Part shown: in pieces, positions 39,301 through 51,300 of the stretch | How positions within the stretch are numbered: the first letter of the stretch is position 1 | Layout: every line of letters starts with the position of its first letter | NCBI GenBank assembly: GCA_949358305.1 | Contig: OX442318.1 | Location: 13,190,517-13,250,516, forward strand | Direction of reading: 5' to 3' | Length of the DNA stretch: 60,000 nucleotides | Origin: Strigamia acuminata | Taxonomy: Eukaryota > Arthropoda > Chilopoda > Geophilomorpha > Linotaeniidae | Made by a program: the position numbers and the translations under genes | The notes under the pieces: model-generated | What the model was told of the DNA's origin: nothing | Databases searched by the model: none | What the model saw: the letters and a program-made list of their open reading frames with translations, nothing else

Positions 39301-42300
39301 CTGATCCACACCTCGCAAGGCGGGCGCGGAGACTCTTGGGTCTTCCATCACGAAGCGAAACGCTGAGAGCTCGGAGATAGTCGGATTGGCGGCTTCTCTC
39401 GCGAGTCGCGCTTCTTCGTCTCGCCTCTCGAAAAACAGGGCCGAGGAACCGGATCGGGGTTGGCTCGGCCTGTAAATGCCGGTCAAATTGGCTCGACATT
39501 CCTGCGCAATGCTCTGTCCAACGGGGAGAGGGACTGAGCGGTCGGTGGGTAAATCCGGCGGATCGCTCGAATTCAACAACGACGGCGGCGGCAGGTTCGG
39601 AGGCGGCTGCGTCTTGGTCGGCAGCGTCGGCGTCGGCAGCGGTGGTGTTGGCTGCGTCGGCGGTGGTGGCGTCTCCGTCGTCTGCACTCCAGTCATTGCG
39701 ACTTGGAGCGCCGGGAGATGTTGTCCGGAGCCTGAAGGCTGCACGATGGCGGTTGGCATGCCATCGGGTCGTGGTCGCGAATTAATGTAGTCTGCGAGCC
39801 ACCTTGCCACCTCGTGTGGGGTCACCTTCCCGTCGGTGACAACACCCATCTTCCTGGCGTGTTTCATCGCGGGATCGAAACGTGTCAGTTTCGTCCGCTT
39901 CATCTGAGTCAGAATCTCGCGAAGGTCCCGCGTATCTGCCGCTGGGACGTTTCGCTCACCTGACTGGCTACCACCTCGTCGACCCGCTCTCTTGGAGGCG
40001 TAGGCGGGTTCGGGGATGGGACGGCCCCGAGCTTCGCACCTCGCGAAGTATCGCTCTTTGCGATCTTTTTTCCGCTGCTCGCGATGAGTCAGCGGACGTC
40101 TAGAAGTGCTGGGACGAGAGACTCGCTCTTCGTCACCAGACATCCAAACCTCCTTGCACTCCTTACCGTCTTTAATCTGACGGTTTATGAAAATTCGCGG
40201 TCGGGAATACTGCGAAGGGTCACGCACCGTACTAGTGGATGGCCCAGCTTCGTTGCCTTCAGTCGTGTTTTGAGCGACACGCTGCTTCTTGGTTGTCGCT
40301 GGGGAACGCGACTGGCTGTCCCCGGCGCCTTTGGAGCGCTTGCGCTTCCGCGGGTAGCTGCTCTTGGGCCCCAAAATCCCCAGGTAGTGGAGCTGCCACA
40401 TCTCGGCTTGGGACGTCAAAATTCCCATCCGAGGTCTCCACTGGGGCGTACTCTCTCCCAATCGCAGCCTCTCAAACCACAGATGAATATCATCCGCGGT
40501 CATCCCCTCGTTTTGGAGGATGCGCTCGGCCACTGCCGTAGCGGTATCCACCAGCTGTTGTCTATAATGCTGGTAGATGGCCTCACGGGCCTCTTCTGTC
40601 TCGGCTGCTCGCCACGCATGCAGCACGTGTTCCTCCGCCGGGTTGCCAGTGTACTGACTTGACAATCCGGGGTGGAAAATCGGCGATTTCGGGTCATCGT
40701 CACGAGCTAACTCTGTGGCGATGCCTTCGCGCATTCCCTCCGGGAACGTATCCAGGAGCGTGCAGTCTCGTACCCAACGTCGGGCGATGCATCGGGAATG
40801 TAGTATTCGCAGGCGCCAAGGGTCGGCGTCTTCGCCGAAACATCGTCGGTAAAAATCGGGCAGCGCGCCTCGAAATATCCCGCCACGAGTGATGCAAGCG
40901 GGGTCTAATGGTCCCCATGTTTTACGTAGTGCCATCTGGAAGGATGGAGAAATAAACAATTAATAAAAAGTTAATATTTAAATACGTAGATAAATGGTTG
41001 GTTTCGAGGGACGTTGCCAGTACGTGCAGCCGTCCGTCGAGACCGATTCCTGTCTATCGGTGCAAACGTAGGACGAATTGTCCCTCGTCGGATAGAAAAA
41101 GAGAAGTCATCACGTGAAAAATCTGTCTCATGTCCAAAACGCACAGCGAGACGGAATCGAGCCTTTAATCTGGATTCTTATCATCAGATTTTACTTCAAA
41201 TTAATTCTAACATTAATTAGAACATTACTAATAATTAAATTAATAATTATCAGTCATTCGTAAAAAGAATTCGTCGGGTGTAAATTATTACTAAAATCGC
41301 ACAATAAATGTGCTTGTCGAAATGTTATTAAATAAATAAACCTAATAAAGAATTATTCCGAAGTCGGACTTTGTCTAATTTTTAAAAAAGTTAAAGTCAG
41401 ATTAAATTTATCCAACACACCGAAAAATTCATCGTACGAATGTTAAGTTGCATCAATTTGATGCGTCAAATTACTTGTGGAGAAAAAATATTCTTTTACA
41501 GAATATTCTCCCCTTGTCATAAAATTATCTATGGCTCGAGCCCATTGTCTCGCTCGTGACTCAAGTCATGAGGAATTTTCGAGACGCGAGGCGACGTGAA
41601 GTCTGCGCTCGCACCTCGAAAACAAATTAACAAGGAAAAAAAAATACGATCGTGTGAGCGATCGCGGTTAATAATTAATTATACGCTATTTCGAGTGCAA
41701 AGCACTCATGTCAGGTATTAGTCAACAAAATTTCTTCTTCAGCAGCACGGAACTAGTTCTCATGTGCCGATGCCGACTTCTACCTGATCGGGCTGGACTT
41801 GGTTTACATCGCGGTCCCAGTTTTCCTCGTCCTCGTGCTCGATGGCCAGCACGTCGTTCTCTTCCTCGTCCATGGCGAGGAGCGCGCACAAAAATCTCAA
41901 TCACGATTTAAAAAGGATGATAAAACTATCTCAAAAACTCGGTGAAAAACTCGGTAAAACGTTAAAAACGAGGATCACGCACGAATGCAGCGATCAGCTG
42001 TGAAAAGCGGAAGTCTGTGTGAACACGAGGTAATCGCGATGGATTCTGGGTAATATACTCCAGAACCCGGGTGTTTGAGACTAGTGCGCACCTACCCGTG
42101 CGCATGTTACGCTACGGGTCTCCTTTGTTCTCACTCCCGTGCGCGATTGCTGCTACGGGGTCTTTTGCACGCGGTATCCGACCCGTGCCGATAATTTTGC
42201 TACGGGTCCCGCGTTTCCACGCCATCTCGTGACGCGAATTCGACCGATATCCGCTTTGTTGGACTTAGCGAAATTTTCTGCGACGTGATGGCTTGCACTA

Positions 42301-45300
42301 TCGGTCGATTACATTTATTTTTAGTGCCGCCATCGACTCGTAATTTATTTTACTTCTTTCCTACGACCTTTCCGCCTTTTATGAACGGATTATCTCTTTT
42401 TGGTCGCAGGTTACGGATCGAGGCAGGTACGATATTTTTTGTTGTTTTTTGTGTCTGTACCTCCTCATTATTGTTTTCTTTTTTATCCGTGTTTTTTGTG
42501 TTTGTTTCAGGAGTTTCTCCTGTTTCCCCCCCGACCAAAATTGGATCCGGAACGGATTCAACTATCTCGTTTACCGGAGGTGAAGGGGCGTCGAAATACT
42601 CCTCGTTGTCACTTGGCGGTGCTTTTTCCGACTCGCCAGCGAACATATCGACGATTTGGCCGTCAGTTTTAGACTTGACTTGGCCTTTGGCCCACATTTC
42701 TTGCGGGAATTCCGGAATGTACGGAGTTAACTCTCGTACTTGTATCGACTTATGCTCGGTGTTGTCCTCGAGCTTGCGTAATTTATACGCGTTACCGCCA
42801 TGCTTGCCGATGATCACATACGGACCATCTCTCTTGTCGGCCAAGCTGGCGGTGATCCCTCTCGCTGCATTTGAGAGGGTGTGTGCATCTTTCCACACCA
42901 AATCATTGATCTCGAAATTCACGAATTTCCCACCGCTTTTATCTTGTAAAATGCGGTCGCGCATGTTAAAAATGTGCGCCATCATATGTTTGTATGTGTT
43001 CGAAATTGTTTGCTCCAATTTATATACATACTCATGTGGTTTCTCTGGGTCCACCACATTTACCGACTCTGCCACTCGTGGGTCCCAAGGCACTCGTAGC
43101 TCTCGGGCGAAGTTGAGGTAGGCCGGAGAAAAATCTCTCGTCCTCGAGACTGTTGTTCGTATGCTGAACGCGATCTCCCTCAAGTATTCATCCCACCTAT
43201 TGTGGATGTCAGTGAATATACTTAATGCATATTTAATGTCCCTGTTGAGTCGCTCAACGGGATTTGTTCTGGGATTGTAGGTCGAAGTATGTGACGCCAC
43301 AATCCCGAATTTCTCACAAAACTTACCCCAAATTTTCGAGATAAATTGGGGTCCGTTATCGGATATAATTTTACGTGGAAATCCGTAACGTAACGCCACG
43401 TCGTAGATACATTCAACGATTTTCTCTGCTGAAGGTCTGGCGACGGCGTACAACTCGGGCCAACGAGTTGCCACGTCCATTATAACGATAATGTACGCAT
43501 TTTTATTTCCCGTAACGGGTTTTGGGCCCATCACATCGACACTTAAACAATCAAAAGGCGCGTAAGGCCCTAAGAAAATAGTTTCGAATGGTGATTTACT
43601 CCTCGGCTTGCACGCTTGACATCGCTGACATTGGTGGACAAAAAGAGCAATATCTTTTTTCATCCCTGTCCAGTGAAAAAGCTGTGTAGCACGATAGAGT
43701 GTTCTGCTTACTCCCGCATGGCTCGCAAGCGGGTGCCCGTGTAACAACCACAGCACGCGACCGATTAAGGAAGCAGGTATTACTACCTTTACTGCGGTGT
43801 CCGATTCACTCAAGTCATCTTGGTGATTTGGGTGATGTTTCACTAAAAGGCCGTCATCCAATAGGTAATCTATGGATTCGTGTGCATAACGACGCTTCTG
43901 CCTTCTGGTTAGATTGGGCGGATATTTTCCTGTCAGTACGAATCTAGCTCTGTCCTGACATTTCTTGTCTAATTTTTGTTGCACAATTATTTCCTCCCTT
44001 GTCGGGGGACTGCTTTGCATCTGCTCGCCGACATGAGCGTGGAAGGCGCTTAGAAGCGGGTCATTTATTCTCCGCTCTAGCTTAAATTCCTTCCTTGCAT
44101 TTGGGTAATTGTCAGCAGCTGGTTGGTATAACCGCGTCCAAAATCCACAGAATTTTACATCTGCCGGAGACGCGGTGGGAATTTCATTCATCTTCCTTAA
44201 ATCCCAACGGTGACAACTCGTAGGGCAATAAATGATGCGGGAGTCATCCTCGCCATCATCGTCAGCGTCGATTGGATCTGACACTGGTGCCCGTGACAGA
44301 GCGTCAGCCACGACGTTATATTTGCCGGGCTTGTATTGAATGGTCAAGTCGCATGCCATCAGTTCTAACTGCCATCTGGCTAGTCGACCGGCTGGCTCTT
44401 TTAATTTCATCAGCCATTGTAACGCTTGATGATCTGTGTGGACCACAAATTTGGTATATTCGAGATAATCTCTGAATTTCCTTATGGCCCACACAACGGC
44501 CAAACACTCCAACTCGGTGGCATTGTAATTCTTTTCAGCGCCTTGGAGTTTGCGACTTATAAACATGCACGGCAGGTCTTGTTCGACTCCGTCGCGCACG
44601 TGTGTTTGGAGCAACGCCGCTCCTAACCCAACTCTGCTGGCGTCCGTGTGTAATATGAACGGCCGGTTTAAGTCGGGTAGAGGCATTACGCCGACTTCCG
44701 TCAGCATCCTCTTTATTGCATTAAATGCGATGTTGCACTCATTTGACCATACAAATTCGTTTTCATTCTTCAGGAGGTCGGTAACTGGGGCTGCCACTTC
44801 AGCTAGACCCGGTAGCAACCTGCCGAAGAAGTTTATCATTCCCATAAACCGTTGGACACCTTTAACGTCCTCGGGTGGTGGGAAACGATTAATCGCATCG
44901 ATTTTTTCGGGGCCAATAGCTAAACCATTGACTCCAATGCGATAACCCAGGAAGGCAAGCTCCTTTCGACAGAACTTGCTTTTGCCCGGATGCACGTGTA
45001 ACCCAGCTTTTGCCAGCCGGGTGAGCACTTGGTCGATGTGCTCAATGTGCTCTTCGAATGTTTTAGAGGCAATAACTATGTCATCTAGGTATGCCCACAC
45101 AAACTGATGCAGGATATCACCCAATACGCTTTCGATTAGTCTCTGAAAGGTACTGGGAGCATTCACTAAACCAAATGGCATGACGTTGAACATCAACCGT
45201 CCAATTGGCGAGTAAAATGCTGTTTTTAACTTATCCTCTGGCCTCATCTCAACTTGCCAGTATCCCTTCGACAGATCCATCGTCGTAACCCAAGAAAAGG

Positions 45301-48300
45301 GGCTAAGCTCTCTCAAAATGGATTCGATAGACGGCATCTGTATGGGATCTATTTCTGTCACCGCGTTTAATGGGCGGTAATCAATGCATAGGCGTGGGTC
45401 CGAGCCCGGGCGCATCACGAGCACAACTCGCGTCGCGTATTCTCCCTGGGCCTCGGAGACAATGCCACTGTCTAGCATTTCTTGGCACATTTTTTGCACT
45501 ATTTCACGTTTTTGCGGGTTCATTCCCTTATACGCAACTCGTATAGGTTTATTATCCGTCAATTTAATTTCGTGAATAGCCCTATTCGTTCGGCCCGGTT
45601 TTTTCGACAGGATCCCCTCATATTTAAGTAGGACCCTTCGTAGGGCTGCCGCTTCGTTTAATTCTAAAGCGGCGTCGGCGACAAGCGTTTCCACTACATT
45701 GTCCCGTTGCAATTCTGTTACGAATGCTTTAAAATCGTAATCTTGAACGAATTTCTTTAGGCCTTTCTCCCACTGTGTCTTGTCGGCCGCTTCTTTTACA
45801 AGAGCTGGTGGCACGACAATTGCGGGTCTTTCCTTATCATTTCTGATATAATTCCAAGATTTCGTTATTGGATTGGGTTGTATTTCCATTGACGCCATGA
45901 GGTCTAAGCCCAACAGAAAAATTCTGTCGCATGTGGGCAGGACCAGGAAAGGGTGCTGTTCTACTCCTCCGAGCCACTCCATGGTCAATAATATAACTCC
46001 TTTTGGACGCGCCATTCCGTTGGCGGTTTTTAGACGTATATTTTTATTAACGCCTTTTATCTTATCGGTGAGACCCAATGATGCTACTATGTCTTCGGAA
46101 ACGAACGAGCGATCTGCTCCCGAGTCTAGTAGTCCCATAATTTTTTCACGTTCTATTGTCATGGGCAACATACATAGGCGGTTGGTGTATTCGACCGCCA
46201 CGTTGCACATGAAAACACGAAATTCTTCTGTGTCTTCGACTACTTGAGGTAATTCTTCAAGCAGTAGGTTCGGTTCTTCCGCCTCAGCCTCAGCGTTTGC
46301 GGTAATTACCTGCAAAGCGTTGTTGGCCCTGTCTTGAATTTGGGCGTTAGCTATGTCACTACCCATTTCTTTGACTGGTGGCGGCTTATCGAACCCTTTG
46401 TTAAACCCCTTTTTCTTCATGAATGGCGCAGACGGTCGAGAAATTATTTCTTCGCCGCCTGCGCTGACTCGTTTTTTGACTCGTTTTTTGCCATGGCGAG
46501 TTTAATCTCTGCCATCTGCTTCATTATCGCGTCAAACTTAGCGTCTTCTTTCGCTGTTCTTGGGCACTCATTGGAGTAGTGGCCCGGTTGGTTACACTTG
46601 AAACAGCGAATATTTGATTTGTCTCTTGGGGCTTCAGTCGATTTTTTCTTTTCAGGGTCTGCTTTCGACGGTGGCGTGTAATTTTTCCGAAAATACTTCG
46701 GAATTCGACCGGCATTTGGTTTTAACCTGGCGCGAAATTCTTCTACCGCTCTATCTCGATGGATGAGATGTACTAGCGGTCCTTCCTCATCGCAACCCGT
46801 TGATAAGGTATCGCGATAGCTTCGTATTTCTTCGTCCGTCGAATAATCGTCTTTTTCTTCTTTTTCGTCTGATTTTCCGACATTTTGTTCGGCTTCCTCC
46901 CCCTCCTTGACCTCCTCCAGTGTCGCTTGCATGGCTGACGCTGTCGGTGCCTTTTTAGGGGCGGCCAAAGGGTTGGAAGGCAGCGGGGATGTCAGTTTAT
47001 TTTTTATTTGCAAACCAACGCTAGCTTCTGCCAGCTCCATTATACCGCTAAGATATTCAGTAGGGCGCATAATCTTATCTGTCGCCCCATATCTTTCCGC
47101 ACTCAACTTGAGACGTTTTGCGGTCGCTGCTTTCTCCGCTTCTGGTAAAGCGGAATAATATCTCTTCTCGATATCTATCGTGTTCTCGAACAGGAAGGCG
47201 CTCATCTCCTCGTAGCTACCTCCTGTCGGTGCCCTTTCTTCAAGTAGCACCCTTTGCGAGTATTCCGACAAACCGCCGAGAAAGAAAAGGTTGAATCCCG
47301 TGGCGTGAAATTCCATCGGGGCCTTTTCGAACAACAATCTGGCGCGAATGTCGTAATCCATTATGGTTTCACCAGGCATCTGGCGAAGACCTCGCATCTT
47401 TCGGCTCACCTCTTCGGGTGTCTCGCCGTAGCGCAGGTCGAATCTCATTAAAAAGTCGTCCCAATTGACGCCTTTCAATCCTTGGTACCACTCACGTGCC
47501 GAGCCTGTCATTAGCTCGACAATACCGTGGGTGAGCATGTCTCCTACGGTGGCTTTAGTGGCAGTCTTAATTCGAATTACTTCGTCAAGGAAGCGATCTC
47601 CCGCTTTCCATGACCCGTCGAAACGGTTCTGAATATAAAATTGCCACCTAATATTCCCGGTAACACTCATGGTGTCACGTCGGGAGACAGCGTATTTTTT
47701 CTTTACGCGGTCACCAGTGCTACGATTACGATCGTTTCGTTTGCTCAGATCAATTCCCTCGGCTTTTAACGAGCCGAGTAGGGCTCTTCCAAGCTCTCCC
47801 ATCGTATACTGCCGACCCGTCGAATCGGTAAACGCGCTTTGTCGGGGAAGGTCCTGAAACTCCTCCCGTCGGTGGTCGCTATTTTCCGATCGACGTCGTT
47901 TCTCTCTATCGCGCGGAGAGTTGGATCTCTTCCGGCGATTACTTGATTTTTCCTTTCGTCTGTCGTCGTTGGATGAGGGGTCGGAGCTGGGGTCGGGAGA
48001 CGGTGAGCGGCGTGGCGGGTTGCGCCGTGAAGAGTTTGACTCTTTCCGGCCCCTACGACGGTCGTCACGTTCCCTTTCTCTGCGTTCATCGCGTTCTCTT
48101 TCCCTTCGTCTTTCTCCGGAACCTCTCTCCGAATCGTGATGACTGGGTGCATTTGACTCCAGTCCATCTGACGACGAATCACTATTTCCGTAGTGATAAT
48201 ATTTCGGTCTTTCATCGCGTTTGCCTTCTTCTCGCGAAGAGGTGCGATCATGCGATTGTCTCCTTGACGACTCGTCGTCTTTAAGGATGGGCACTGGTTG

Positions 48301-51300
48301 TTGCCACTCAGTCCCTTGCGGATTATCTTGCTGTTGGCTTGTGAGAGCTTGCTCTTCATTTCGCCTAGCATTATTAGCGTTGATTAACCGCGTTATCGCA
48401 TTATTTGTGGCTGAATCGAGAGCTTGCATGCGGGGCCGAGTTTGTTGTTCTCTGGCCGACGCATCTCTCTTGCGCGGAGTAGCTGGTGTTGCCCTCTCCG
48501 GCTGGGGTTTGGGTTTGGCCTTCGGCGTGCGCTTTGGGTCTCCCTCTAGGCTCTCGTCGGACAGCTCGGATGAACTGACCTCTGGTTTGCGGACGGATTT
48601 CGGGTCATCTCGTCGCAATCTGGCCATAAATGCTCGCTCTGCTTCTTGTTGCGAGTGGAAAGCATATCGATGTGCTCTCAGGGCTCGGTCAACTATTTCT
48701 ACCTCCTCGGGAGTAGTCGGATTGGGCTGGGTTCTGCCGTACTCGAGAGCTTGCGCTTCTCTTTCCGCCAGCTTCCTCCGTCTCTCGCGAATGGCTTGTC
48801 GAGCCTCATTCTCTGCATCCGCTTCAAATTGAGCGGAATCAACCAATTGTTGAGCGTGTGCACCTTCAACAATGGTGATTTGTGGGGATACACTGTGCGC
48901 TTTTAAAGCTGCACGTACGATCTGTAACGTTTCGTACACGGTAATTTTCCCCGTCGGAAGGGTGTATCTCACTCCTTCCGCCTGTGCCAATTGCATCGCA
49001 TCAATCAAGGTGCCCGAGACGCTGTAAGGCTGGCTCGAAACACGCTTGACAGAGGATGAGTTGGACTTGTGTCCTTCGGACCTGACCGAAGCTGGGCGGC
49101 TTTGCGTAATTGGCGTGTTTAGTGCCGAATTAGCGGTCGTATTTGAGGCCGTCTTTTGTATCGGAGACGCTGCTTTCGGACTGCCCACCTCGGTGTCGTG
49201 CGTTAGACGAGGCGATTGGTTACGGGATAAAACCTCGTTTCCGCTCGTCTCGCCGTCACGGTTAGAACGCGGCAGTTTGGAGTGAGATTGTTCTTCACCC
49301 CGCTCTGTCTCGTCCAATCGCTGCCTCGTCTCGGTGCGAGACGGGTGCGATGCCTCGGATGCGCTTCTACGATCGGGTTTAGGCTTACGCCGTTTTTGCC
49401 TCGCTTCGTGCGCTGAGGCTTTGGGTAAGGGACCTCCAGATCGCAAGTGATAGTCGGCGCCTTTACGACTGCCGGCTCTCTTGTTTGCGTCGGAGTCGGA
49501 ATCTGTTACTCGGGTATTATCTGCCATTTCTTGCTTTGGGTATGATGTAATCACAGGTTAGAATCAGTTATTCGACTTGATCCCGGACAGGCCCCCACGT
49601 GTCGCGCTCAACTCTAACCGTCGCTAACTCGTGGGTTGATTACTTAATTCGACTAACTCACTACCGCTTTGTCTCAAGCGGTTTACCCAAAGAAATGATT
49701 ACACAGATATAAAAGGTAAAATATAATATAGATTTATTCTGTGGGACAATGTACAGATATATCTTATATATATATATGAAAGGTAGGTAAAAGGTAAATC
49801 GGAATGGGTGAAGGGAAATGGAAAGGTAAAGGTATGATGAAAGCTGGCTGGAATCGGCGAGGTCGTCTGTTGTCTCGGTCGTGTCCAAGATGGCGTCCTC
49901 GTTGTGGCAACGTGGTGTCGTCTTGGGCCGGCGTGGCAATATGGCGTCCTCGGCTCGTCTCTGGCTGGTCCTTCGGGCTCACGCTGGTCGGGCGCGAGTG
50001 AATGCTTAGTTAAAAGGCTTACTTCGGTCTGTTGTCTAGGTTTTTTGTGTGGTGTCCGGCGATCACACAGCGGCGGACTCTTCTGGCTCCCGGCGGTCAC
50101 ACAGCGGCGGGAACGCTCGTCGTGGTTTTACTGCAGTTTAGGCTTGTGCGACCGTTTGTCTGCACAACTCGCTAAACTGGAGTGGTTTTTACTATTTCTA
50201 GCTGGTGTGCTAAAATAGTGTGGTAATCTTATCTCGCAGGTTACTCTGCGGAGTTTGACACTGACCAAACGTACTCACGGTAAATTGTCCTTTGTCCTTG
50301 GTCAATCCCAGTATATTTACTTGGGCCTGATCTTGTAGGACGACGGGTTTACGTGTGTTTCTCGTTTGATGGTTGTGTTGGTTCTGCCCGCTCAGTGCAA
50401 GGCACATTCCTTTGCACAAAGCGGGGTTGACAGGTGACCGGAATCACCCAATGGTGGGGTGGACGAGCCATCCCCACTCCCTCAGGGCAGACGCCTGTCC
50501 ATTGACTAGATGTCAATGCACTGAGGGAAGGGAGACGCGCTTGCGGCTCCCCTTACACCCGAAACGAGGTCACGAGAGAAACTCTTCGTTGACCCCGGTC
50601 CAGTCGGGTCACAACAACGTGTGAAGTGAAGTCCTGAAGCCAGCAAGAGCAGTCGTGCTCTGTGCTGACTCTGCTCTCCTTGTAGCAGAGGAGAGCGCGA
50701 AAATCGGTCTGAAAACCGTTTGGAAGCGTGAAACGGAGTCGCACTTCACGTGCGAACAAAAGACGATGTTACGGAATTAACCAGACAACCGTAAATCGGA
50801 ATTAACCAGACTGCCGCACTATTCTAAGTGCTTATATGCAGTTAAACAACTTAAAAATATAAAACATTTAATTGAAAAGTGCAAAAACAACTTACAAATT
50901 GAATCCATACATGAGTAGGCTAGTGGCATGCAAGCCGCCATCTTGGAAGTTGAAATACACAAGTGACACACTCTAGTGTCGGAATTATACATTATAAAAA
51001 GGAAAACACTTGAAACTGAACTAAAAGTTACATATAGCATGATACCACATGCTAGATAAAGCAAACACAATAGAAAATACCGTAACTGACACGGTTAATC
51101 AATAAATAGTGATTAATATCGAAAATGCACTATACTAACATTAGAAATGAAATAAATATCGAAGTATCATCACTATATGATATCGGAAAAAGAAACTATC
51201 TTACATCGAGCATTAAATAGGTTTGGAACCAACACTCCTCACTATTCACCACTGTTCAGCTCAGTGATGAGATGTCGGATCCACCACAGCCTCCGCAAGC

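Larger units (their letters stand above)
37117..50616 (-). mobile_element. Complete Ty3/gypsy retrotransposon, 13,500 bp, with a third ORF
   Basis: Minus-strand element with two 1017-bp LTRs (49600-50616 is the 5' LTR, 37117-38133 the 3' LTR), no difference seen in the stretches compared. ACGT is duplicated on both sides (37113-37116, 50617-50620). LTRs read TGTTGTGACC ... GAGCGCGACA. Order in transcription sense: LTR, primer site, Gag, Pol (-1 frame), 1.4 kb spacer with hairpins, ORF3, polypurine tract, LTR. All three frames are open, so the copy is probably recent and could be active. It lies antisense in intron 1 of DEG/ENaC gene B. At 13.5 kb it is long for the family, owing to the large Gag, the spacer and ORF3. 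Confidence 0.95.

Noticed and set aside
39476-40662. Plus-strand frames of 104-192 codons opposite gypsy ORF3, and similar frames opposite Gag and Pol
   Set aside because: Antisense shadows of GC-rich coding DNA.
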